From contig DYWT01000244.1 of assembly GCA_020742515.1 (NCBI GenBank), forward strand, positions 1 through 43,813: a stretch of DNA of 43,813 bases. The letters are read 5' to 3'. Below, in pieces: positions 7,448-14,603 of this stretch (position 1 is its first letter; each line of letters opens with the position of its first letter). Source of the DNA: Sporosarcina psychrophila (GTDB lineage Bacteria; Bacillota; Bacilli; Bacillales_A; Planococcaceae). The notes under the pieces are model-generated. The model had not been told where the DNA came from. It saw nothing but the letters and a program-made list of their open reading frames with translations, and did not search any database. Both the position numbers and the translations under genes were made by a program.

Positions 7448-7498
7448 AAATTAGTAGAATTCACCTTTTCATTCTTAAACCAATACTTTTTTCCGCAA

Positions 7499-8299
7499 TC
7501 ATGCCTCTTCTCCTGCCGCGTAATCTAAAGTAATTTCATTGACCAGCTTTTTCGGTATATGTAGAACTTGTCCCTTCACAGGCGTACGTTCTTGCTTTTG
7601 CTGAGAAACCATACAATCCCAATTTCTCCTTATGGACGAAGGTGAGAGGATAACAGTATGCCAAAACGTATGCTGTCCAGACCAGTTAATTAAAGGGGTG
7701 ATTTGTTCGACCGCCCGCTTATCCTGTTCAACCATCAATCTAAAGTCGTTTGACCATTTGGAGAGATTTGGTTCTTTTGTTCCTGGATGATTCATTTTAA
7801 TAATTCCAACAAGTTGACTAGCAAGTTGATAAAAAACAGATGATTCGTCATCAGCTTCTTTGATACGATTACTTTTCTTTTCATTCTTTACATTCTTGTT
7901 AACTGTTAGCTGTCTGTTAGTCGTCTGTTGCTTGTCTGTTGATAAGACTGTTGCTCTCTCATCTAAACCTTGATATAAGCCCCAATTCACAAGGGTTATC
8001 AGTCGATTGTGCGGTGTTGATTCGTCTGTTAGAAATTCGTATTTCTCAAATCTTTTTAGAGCTGTTCGTACTTTCTGTACACTGCTATTTTTTCCGCACT
8101 TTTGGACAAGAGAGGGCAAAGACGTTACGAATTGACCCGGACGAGCCGTAAATTTTTTTCCTTTCCACTCCCACTGTTTTTCGTTGTGATTAGCCATCAG
8201 CAATAAGGTAATCAGGACGACTTTCTGCTCAGACGTCGCCTCTGTCCAAATTGGTTTTTCTAAGATTGATCGATGAATCTTTATCCAGCCTTTATCCAT
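7499..8299 (-). CDS. Phage-type replication initiation protein (DnaD-like replisome organizer)
   Basis: 266 residues from ATG 8299 (MDKGWIKIHRSILEKPIW), chosen because AAGCGGGG lies seven bases upstream; an in-frame ATG at 8317 is also possible. Residues 1-115 form a winged-helix module with the phage signature KPIW, QKVVLITLLLMANH and TARPGQFVTSLPSL. A polar Lys/Asn/Gln linker follows. The C-terminal part (WSNDFRLMVEQDKRAVEQI and FWHTVILSPSSIRRNWD) matches the helicase-loading end of phage O/DnaD-type proteins. There are no other phage genes nearby, so this is an orphan, probably a prophage remnant kept intact. It is not obviously linked to splB, from which it is separated by a palindrome. 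Confidence 0.75.
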   Translation of the reverse strand: MDKGWIKIHRSILEKPIWTEATSEQKVVLITLLLMANHNEKQWEWKGKKFTARPGQFVTSLPSLVQKCGKNSSVQKVRTALKRFEKYEFLTDESTPHNRLITLVNWGLYQGLDERATVLSTDKQQTTNRQLTVNKNVKNEKKSNRIKEADDESSVFYQLASQLVGIIKMNHPGTKEPNLSKWSNDFRLMVEQDKRAVEQITPLINWSGQHTFWHTVILSPSSIRRNWDCMVSQQKQERTPVKGQVLHIPKKLVNEITLDYAAGEEA

Positions 8300-8417
8300 T
8301 GTGATACCCCGCTTCATATTATTTTTATGAACGTACTATACATTCTTTATATAGACGATTAAAACGAAAAAGGGGACATTCAGCGGGTTTTTATTTTCAC
8401 AAGAATCGTTTACCTGC

Positions 8418-8471
8418 AAAAAAACACTGGAAATCCGTCGATTTTTTGTCGAGGGGTTTTCAGTGTTTTTT
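8418..8471 (-). terminator. Terminator downstream of the DUF3427 relic
   Basis: On the minus strand AAAACACTG ... CAGTGTTTT encloses a nested TCGAC/GTCGA-type hairpin and is followed by TTTTG. It lies upstream of the phage-type gene and 170 bases past the end of the helicase remnant. Otherwise I see nothing in 8318-8642. Confidence 0.65.
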
Positions 8472-8642
8472 AATTTTCCAACATATCGAAAAGCGAAATT
8501 ATAAAAGGTATCTTTTTGCAAGGCAAATTTATTACCCCAAACATTCGCAGTAGTTCTTTTCACACAAGAGTTTCAAATTTAAATATGGAAACTCCACCTA
8601 CTTATGATACGGTTCCCCTAATCACAAATAGAATTTCCCTTT

Positions 8643-9020
8643 TCATTTATCTATTAAATAATGATAAAGCTTACCCTCCACAGCCTGTTCCATCACCATA
8701 TTCATATGAAGAACAGGAAGATTTTTGCCATTCTTATCAGTCATTCGGTCCTCTTCAACACTGGACTTATCAGGATACCCTTGCCCTAAATAATAGAAAT
8801 CCGTTCCCTCGTCGTCATCTTTTTTCACAAATATATGAATATCAATTTTATTGTCGTCTGAATGAATTATTTTCTGAACTTGTTGGGATCTTAATGTTCG
8901 ATTACTTCTCGTGTACCACTTAAGTAATTCTGGATTCAAGAGTTCGTCGCCATAATTAACGCTGGATTCTACCTCTTCGTTCTTATGGTACGTAATGAAG
9001 ATGGGACATGTATTATGCTT
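8643..9020 (-). pseudogene. 3' remnant of a DUF3427-domain DEAD/DEAH helicase
   Basis: The preserved 125 residues read FITYHKNEEVESSVNYGDEL, LLKWYTRSNRTLRSQQVQKI, DIHIFVKKDDDEGTDFYYLG and end in KLYHYLIDK. This is the C-terminal DUF3427 domain of large SF2 helicases, which normally exceed 900 residues and often sit in phage-defence loci. No helicase motifs remain: upstream of about 9020 the frame runs into the dispersed repeat (its first residues MHRHQSLKH are translated repeat DNA). The 5' portion was therefore lost at the repeat junction. The stop codon is intact. Confidence 0.8.
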
Positions 9021-9186
9021 TAGTGATTGGTGCCTGTGCAAAAAACAACCGCAAACAATTCACCACACTGAATAGGCATACATGCGTAATAGATATTTCC
9101 GCGTAAATCTTGTTTCCATTTCATAACTTTGCAATTGTAGAGTCTTTACTGAGTAGTGTCGTACACAATCACCTAAAGTTAAGTTA
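9019..9186 (+). repeat. Dispersed repeat, copy B
   Basis: Aligns with 2009-2177 in the same orientation: TTTAGTGATTGGTGCCTGTGCA at the left end (rebuilt here as two blocks TTTAGT and GGTGCCTGTGCA), GCAAACAATTCA, TTTCATAACT, TACTGAGTAGTGTCGTACAC and CCTAAAGTTAAGTT at the right end. Its left edge coincides with the broken 5' end of the DUF3427 relic. No coding capacity is seen. Confidence 0.65.
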
Positions 9187-9239
9187 ACGTAGCACTATTG
9201 TGTATGTTTCGGGATAATCAACACGCCTGATAATAAATA

Positions 9240-9602
9240 TCAATTTTTATATGTGGTATTACAATATAAATGCGTTAACTGTGCATTGCTAATAGCTGAT
9301 GTTCCTCCATCCTCTTTTCGCCTTACATGATCTACTGAAGAAGATGCAACCGTAATATACCCATTGCAAATTGGACATTTAGGTATGTTTTGGACGAGGG
9401 CATTAACCTTCACTATCTGTTTTTTACCCCTTGAAAAGTTTTCTTTTATACCACTCTCATCATTATCAACTATGTCTATTTGAAGATATTTAAATTCTTC
9501 TTTTTTCTTTAAAGCCTTTACTATCTCAAGGGGATCCGCTAACTTTTGATTAAGTATTAAATTAATAATACTTGAATAGTAATGGGCTACTTCTTGGGAG
9601 TG
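9240..9602 (-). pseudogene. 3' remnant of an HNH endonuclease (DUF262/GmrSD-like)
   Basis: An open frame of 120 codons without a start codon begins HSQEVAHYYSSIINLILNQK and ends with an HNH module: CPICNGYI, then SSVDHVRRKEDGG, then NAQLTHLYCNTTYKN. The two CxxC-like pairs, DH and the final N form a complete zinc-containing HNH motif. The helical segment before it resembles the C-terminal region of DUF262-type proteins, some of which act as type IV restriction enzymes. A TGA lies directly upstream and the partial repeat C begins there, so the N-terminal bulk has been deleted. Confidence 0.72.
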
Positions 9603-9640
9603 TCAATAGTTAGTATCTCGTACAAATACCTAAAATTTAT
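9601..9640 (+). repeat. Dispersed repeat, partial copy C (right end only)
   Basis: TAGTATCTCGTACAAATACC followed by TAAAATTTA resembles the right end of copies A and B (TAGTGTCGTACACAATCACC and TAAAGTTAAG). It starts exactly where the HNH remnant loses its 5' part. The match is short, so this is a weaker call than A and B. Confidence 0.4.
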
Positions 9641-10079
9641 TTGTAAAGATGTAAATTATATTCATTCCCCCTATAGTTTTCTCTGGGATAGCTGGTTTCG
9701 TTAACAATAGATAGATTCGATAGCTATCCTACTTATCTAGATTGTCCATCCCCCCCGAACTATCCCTGACTTCCTGATGCTTATATCCATTTACAACATA
9801 GAAATATCAAAGCAGGCTTTAGTATTTCTTTGGGTTTAATTATTCTTATGCTATTATCTATCTGAATTTCTAACTGAGTCGAATGGGTTTTCTTTCCTGT
9901 TCGACGGGCAGTGGCCAAATTTCTTACCGTAGTTTCTATTCCGTTGTTCAACTAATATAAAGTGGTCTTGATGAGTATCGTGCAGTTACCTGAATATATA
10001 AATACGTGTCGATTCCACATTAAATTGTTTAGACAGCTAAGGATGTCGGGAAGCATATATGTAAAAGGGATTGATTCTC
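9641..10079. other. Non-coding gap with one hairpin
   Basis: No convincing gene on either strand. A hairpin with arms GGATAGCT and AGCTATCC lies near 9692-9740. The sequence is A+T-rich and carries many stops in all frames; it may hold more decayed DNA of the same accessory region. Confidence 0.5.
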
Positions 10080-10526
10080 GTGGCTGATATTATGTCCAAA
10101 GAACAACGTAGCAAGACAATGGGTGCAATAAAGGCTAAGTCCAAGCTGGAAAATCAATTTGCAAGCGCCTTGTGGAAAAAAGGTCTCCGTTTCCGCCGAA
10201 ATGTTAGATCACTTAGAGGCACGCCAGATTTAGCAATACAGAAATATAAAATAGTGATTTTTGTCGATTCCTGTTTCTGGCATGCTTGCCCAGTTCATTT
10301 CAAGAGGCCAAAAAGTAATCAGGAATTTTGGGACAAGAAATTCGCACGTAATATCGAAAGGGACCTTGAAGTCACTGCTTATTACGAGGAGATAGACTGG
10401 AACATCAAAAGGGTTTGGGAACATGAAATAAGAAATGACCTTGATTCTGCGGTTGAAAATACAATAGAATTTGTCAATGAGGCAAAAGTCGCTTACAATG
10501 TTAAATCACCGAATGGGAAATTATAA
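10080..10526 (+). CDS. vsr: Very short patch repair endonuclease
   Basis: 148 residues from GTG 10080, nine bases after AAAGGGA; this start gives the family opening MADIMSKEQRSKTMGAIKAK. TTG 10071 is an alternative. Catalytic and zinc-site residues are present: Asp50 in GTPDLA and the FxDSCFWHACP segment with Trp67 and His68. Vsr nicks 5' of the T in T:G mismatches that arise when 5-methylcytosine deaminates, limiting the mutations caused by the C5-methylase encoded 60 bases downstream. The promoter between the two genes means the methylase can also be transcribed on its own. Confidence 0.93.
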   Translation: MADIMSKEQRSKTMGAIKAKSKLENQFASALWKKGLRFRRNVRSLRGTPDLAIQKYKIVIFVDSCFWHACPVHFKRPKSNQEFWDKKFARNIERDLEVTAYYEEIDWNIKRVWEHEIRNDLDSAVENTIEFVNEAKVAYNVKSPNGKL

Positions 10527-10527
10527 T

Positions 10528-10556
10528 TTGATCTTTTTGTCGAAATAGGGTATAAT
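10528..10556 (+). promoter_or_regulatory. Sigma-A promoter of the methyltransferase, with GATC in the -35 box
   Basis: TTGATC at 10528-10533, a 17-base spacer and a perfect TATAAT at 10551-10556, 30 bases before the methylase ATG. The -35 hexamer contains GATC, the likely target of this restriction-modification system. Confidence 0.7.
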
Positions 10557-10586
10557 GTCTAAAAGGAATCGAAAGGGTGTTCGCAA

Positions 10587-11843
10587 ATGTCTGACAACAA
10601 AACTATGCGCGTTTTGGAATTATTCGCTGGCGTAGGCGGGTTCCGTCTCGGATTGGAACAAGCTAATCCCAATTTTTTCGATGTTACCTGGGCAAACCAA
10701 TGGGAGCCTTCCCGAAAAACTCAAGATGCTTTCAACTGCTATTCACGTAACTTCCAAAGTGGAACACACAGTAACGAAGACATATCAAAAGTAACCGATG
10801 AAGATTTCCAAACAGCCGCCCCAGATTTGGTGGTCGGTGGTTTTCCTTGTCAAGATTACTCCGTAGCCCGTACACTTTCCGGCGAAAAAGGAATTCAAGG
10901 AAAAAAAGGCGTTCTATTTTGGGAAATTAAGCGGGTTATAGAAAATACAAATCCTAAGTATGTCCTTCTCGAAAATGTGGACAGGCTTCTTAAGTCTCCA
11001 TCATCACAAAGAGGACGAGACTTTGCAGTGATGCTTGCCACTTTTAGGGACCTTGGTTATAGCGTCGAATGGCGCGTAATTAATGCCGCTGAATACGGCT
11101 TTGCGCAAAGGAGAAGAAGGGTCTTCATCTTTGCCTATAAAAATGACATCACATTTGAGAAGATTCAACATAAACTGGACGATAATGAAATTATTTTTAA
11201 AGAAGGATTCTTTGCAAAACCATTTCCCGTTTATGAAGAACCATATAAAGGCCGGATAAGTGCCGAAGCCTTGCCAGAGGATATTGTTAAGATTTCCGAT
11301 GAATTCTCTTTCAATTTCCATACAGCGGGTATTATGAGAAACGGTAAAGTATTAACCGCTCACGTGGAACCGGTCTTGAAAAAACCGACGTTACTACACG
11401 ATATCCTACTTGACGAAAGCTTAATCAATGAGAAATTCTACCTCACACCAGAGAATGAAGAGAAATTCAATTATCTAAGAGGACCTAAGAAAATCGAAAG
11501 AACAACCGCTGATGGTCATAAATATCTCTTCTCGGAAGGTGGTATGTCCCCTACCGATGACCTTGATAAACCAGGAAGAACAATGTTAACAAGTGAAGGT
11601 TCTATAAATAGAAGCACGCATGTCGTCGAAGTCAATGGTCGAAAAAGATTTCTTACCCCTATCGAATGTGAACGTTTGAATGGATTTCCAGACGACTGGA
11701 CAGCCTGGATGACAGATCGTATGAGATACTTTTGTATGGGAAATGCATTAGTTGTGGGTTTGATTGAAGTGATGGGTATGCGAATTGAAGAAATTGAAAG
11801 AACAAACAAACCTGCGAAGGTACAAATGCAACTATCCCTTTAA
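10587..11843 (+). CDS. DNA (cytosine-5)-methyltransferase, probably GATC-specific
   Basis: 418 residues with the standard C5-methylase motifs: I (FAGVGGFRLGLE, 13-24), IV with the catalytic Cys88 (GGFPCQDYS), VI (ENVDRL, 129-134), VIII (AAEYGFAQRRRRVFIF, 167-182), IX (RFLTPIECERLNGFPDDW) and X (GNALVV). The target-recognition region is about 215-345. The neighbour is a Sau3AI/MutH-type nuclease, and the known Sau3AI methylase is a C5 enzyme of similar size, so I infer that it makes GATm5C. The start follows GAAAGGG. It protects the chromosome against the endonuclease encoded convergently at 11946-13415. Confidence 0.93.
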   Translation: MSDNKTMRVLELFAGVGGFRLGLEQANPNFFDVTWANQWEPSRKTQDAFNCYSRNFQSGTHSNEDISKVTDEDFQTAAPDLVVGGFPCQDYSVARTLSGEKGIQGKKGVLFWEIKRVIENTNPKYVLLENVDRLLKSPSSQRGRDFAVMLATFRDLGYSVEWRVINAAEYGFAQRRRRVFIFAYKNDITFEKIQHKLDDNEIIFKEGFFAKPFPVYEEPYKGRISAEALPEDIVKISDEFSFNFHTAGIMRNGKVLTAHVEPVLKKPTLLHDILLDESLINEKFYLTPENEEKFNYLRGPKKIERTTADGHKYLFSEGGMSPTDDLDKPGRTMLTSEGSINRSTHVVEVNGRKRFLTPIECERLNGFPDDWTAWMTDRMRYFCMGNALVVGLIEVMGMRIEEIERTNKPAKVQMQLSL

Positions 11844-11869
11844 GCTGATACTTCTGTATCAGCTTTTTT
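11842..11869 (+). terminator. Terminator of the methylase gene
   Basis: AAGCTGATAC and GTATCAGCTT pair around TTCT and are followed by a T-run. It separates the convergent methylase and nuclease genes. Confidence 0.9.
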
Positions 11870-11945
11870 CATTTATAGTAGAGTATTGGTAACTTGGGAT
11901 TCTCATTAAGTTCCGGATTAATTATGCGCCAGCACCCAAAATCGG

Positions 11946-13415
11946 CTAAATATATTGCTCATTTTCAAGTTCTTTTACTATCCATTTTCCTTTTATCCAA
12001 AAGTATTGTGCATACATTTTTACGCCATTAAGTTCTACTGGTTTCTTTGATGAATCAATCCCTGAGCCTCTCGTAAACACTAAATAGTCTTTAGATTTAG
12101 GGAGATTTATCTCTGTTTTCACAGTGCCACTTGGATTAATAATTAGTTGTCCCTTTTTCACTCCTGTTTTATAAGATACAGGTTCCTCACGAATTTCTTT
12201 ATTCACAATCAGTCGTTTCAGTTCATCGTAATACGGTTTTAAATCATTTTCTATAAAATCATCTGTAAAACTGTATCGCTTGAATCCTACAAATTGATTT
12301 TCAAGTAGCGGAGAATCCTTTTCAGGTTCTTTGAAAATCACAAACAGAAACTTATGATTATAGAAGAAATCGTACAGATTACTATCCTCATATTCTTCCC
12401 CGTCAACAAACCATTCTTCAAAATCAATCCTGTCGAACTTCATATCCTCTGTTCTTCCACCACTTGGGTTTAAAACTACTGTTTTTGGTATCAATCCAAT
12501 CTTCGAGAATATATCAATCTTTCTTAGTTTTTTCTCTTCAGAACCAAAGAACTTCGTAATAATTCGCTCTACAATATTTTTGCTAACACTTTCCGGTAAT
12601 TCAACACTCAAATTAGTCGCAATTTCTTTAAGTGTTTTTCCTTTGAATAGCTCAGTAAAGTTATGCAACAGCAAATCTAATTGAGAATAGCTTGTAATCC
12701 TCCTATTTAACTTTTCAAGTTTCTTATTAAAGAACTCACCAATAATCACATTTACTACATCCTTCTTCAATCGAAAACGTGGACTCCTCTTCGGTGCTAA
12801 ATCAAAATACATCAACTCACTACGCAGTTTGGTAAGCGATGGATATTCCTCCTTCGGGTTTGGTGAAATACTTTGAATTTCCTCAACCTTATCGCGAACA
12901 ATTTTCCAATCGTTAAAAATGATTTCTTTATCCTCATCAGAAAATTCATGAAAATGATGCCCCAATACTTTGAATGTAGAATAATCATACGCGGGCACAA
13001 CTTTATATGAATTGTAATGATAAAACACAAATAACATATATTCCATCTTATGCCACAAATATGAATCCTCAAATTCTTGGCTTGTGATGTTTTCTGGAGA
13101 AACAGCCGTTATAGAAACGCCTTCCTTTGCGATAAAATGTTTGTCATCATCACTATTTTCAAGTCTCTTCGGCTTTCTAAGACCAGTGGTTTTTAATTCT
13201 GTATGCAAGCCATCCACTATTAAGTCAGGCTCTTGTTTATTATCAGCAGGATATCCTAGCACCGATTGTTCAATGACATCTCCTGCAATTCCTGTAATCT
13301 TTGGCTTATCAATCGCTTTATTAAAAACTTGATTTATATCCACTTCCCCGAGTGTCTTATTAGTTACGCTAGATAACTTTTCATCAAGTTCTTTTCGCGT
13401 GTAAATATGACTCAT
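11946..13415 (-). CDS. Sau3AI/MutH-type type II restriction endonuclease
   Basis: 489 residues, the same length class as Sau3AI. The N-terminal MutH-like catalytic domain has ITGIAGDVIEQSVLGYPADN followed by EPDLIVDG and LHTELKTTGLRK: Glu49, Asp64, Glu73 and Lys75 form the DxnExK centre. The rest is a second, non-catalytic MutH-like half, as in Sau3AI, where it acts as an effector or dimer domain. Start ATG 13415 follows GGGGGG. Predicted to cut unmethylated GATC, and to be blocked by methylation from the convergent methylase. Recognition is inferred from family and from pairing with a C5-methylase, not read from the protein. Confidence 0.88.
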   Translation of the reverse strand: MSHIYTRKELDEKLSSVTNKTLGEVDINQVFNKAIDKPKITGIAGDVIEQSVLGYPADNKQEPDLIVDGLHTELKTTGLRKPKRLENSDDDKHFIAKEGVSITAVSPENITSQEFEDSYLWHKMEYMLFVFYHYNSYKVVPAYDYSTFKVLGHHFHEFSDEDKEIIFNDWKIVRDKVEEIQSISPNPKEEYPSLTKLRSELMYFDLAPKRSPRFRLKKDVVNVIIGEFFNKKLEKLNRRITSYSQLDLLLHNFTELFKGKTLKEIATNLSVELPESVSKNIVERIITKFFGSEEKKLRKIDIFSKIGLIPKTVVLNPSGGRTEDMKFDRIDFEEWFVDGEEYEDSNLYDFFYNHKFLFVIFKEPEKDSPLLENQFVGFKRYSFTDDFIENDLKPYYDELKRLIVNKEIREEPVSYKTGVKKGQLIINPSGTVKTEINLPKSKDYLVFTRGSGIDSSKKPVELNGVKMYAQYFWIKGKWIVKELENEQYI

Positions 13416-13616
13416 CTAAAATCCCCCCAATAAAGTTATTACATTTGGAACTTTAACACCTATTTCTCCAATTCACGAAATCCTGTCACAGTTTCTTTTT
13501 GGTTATGAATTCACCTAGTAGTCTGTGCGCAGATTTTCATAGCATAGTGGTAACGGGCACTCCAATATACACATACCTAGTTTCAATTTTTTAATCATCA
13601 AAAAGAGAATCAACTA

Positions 13617-14275
13617 TTAAAGTCTACCCCCGTCATTCCCTGGATTTTCAGCATGAAACTACTCTGCCGCCTTGATAAATTCAGGGTCATTTTGTGGAGC
13701 AGACATGCCTATTATTTCTTGCTATCGTTTAGCCAGACTTTGAACGTTTTCTCTATTGTCAGTCTGCATTTTTGCATATGTTACCGGATTTCATTTTACA
13801 CAGTTATAAATTCTTACCGTGCTTTTTTCATTGTTTCCGCTATGTGCATCTGTATTGATTTTTCATATGATTCAATTGCTCTTTTGTGAAATACTTTTCT
13901 TGATTCATTTTCATCGCTTCTAAGAAGTATATAAAATCTTCGGGCTGTAAGGGGTTCCTGTTATGAATGAGTGCCGAGACGTGTTCCAACTTGTTAAGGA
14001 GAGTCTGCTGGTTACAGATGTCCTCCTTCAAACGCACCATTTGGGTCGGGATTAATTATGATTCTGCCAGTTAGCATGGACTGCACCTCTTCTATGACTA
14101 GCCCATTTGTTTTTAGTGACTGGATTTGTTTTATCCTTACAAGATTCGCCTTGTTGTTAAGCCTCTGGCCGGATTCAGAGGGTGAAAGTAATCCAATCTG
14201 GTCGTAGTAGCATAATGTTCTTATGGTTAACCCTGTTAGCTTGGCAAGGCATCCTACTTTCTACTGTTCTTTCAT
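13617..14275 (-). pseudogene. MerR-family regulator (TipAL-like), inactivated
   Basis: Starting at ATG 14275 the frame reads MKEQ, TAG, then KVGCLAKLTGLTIRTLCYYD, QIGLLSPSESGQRL and a MerR HTH/dimerisation helix. After about 14040 the reading continues in another frame (MVRLKEDICNQQTLLNKLEH, then FLEAMKMNQEKYFTKEQL). A third part at 13617-13769 reads NVQSLAKR, TAG, QEIIGM... and AAE, TAG, FHAENPG. In the family these stop positions are Trp (KEQWKVG, AKRWQE, AEWFHAENP), so each is a TGG-to-TAG change, at 14261, 13722 and 13659. With at least one frameshift it cannot be functional. The whole gene outline is still visible. Confidence 0.8.
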
Positions 14276-14603
14276 ATCCATCCCAATTCTTTTGAGCTAG
14301 CTGTTTACCGGTAAGTTCACTATAAATCATTGCGTTGGGTAAGGTGCAAGTGGGAAGGTTACTTTCTTTTATTCCACCATCCAGTAAGTTGAAAAAAGGA
14401 CCATCTAAGGTACACTACTTGGTCCATAACGGTGGCTTTCCTTAATGAAAAACCTCACTTCAGTATTACCTCGATTTCTACTAATATATAAACAAGTCCT
14501 ATTAGTATAGAGAATCTTTTTATGAAGAAAGTATTCAACTGTAATCATTCTCCTGGTCATCCCCTACTCCACGTTCTTCGCTACACCATCTCGTATCCAT
14601 CAT
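14276..14603. other. Intergenic gap, nothing coding seen
   Basis: No gene or remnant is recognisable on either strand between the MerR pseudogene and the helicase stop. A weak inverted pair GGACCA/TGGTCC lies near 14398-14432. Confidence 0.4.

Noticed and set aside
8336..8563. 75-codon minus-strand frame
   Set aside because: It is translated from the terminator hairpin at 8418-8471 and flanking A+T-rich DNA; no start signal.
8516..8923. 135-codon plus-strand frame
   Set aside because: It is antisense to the DUF3427 remnant, which has a clear domain match.
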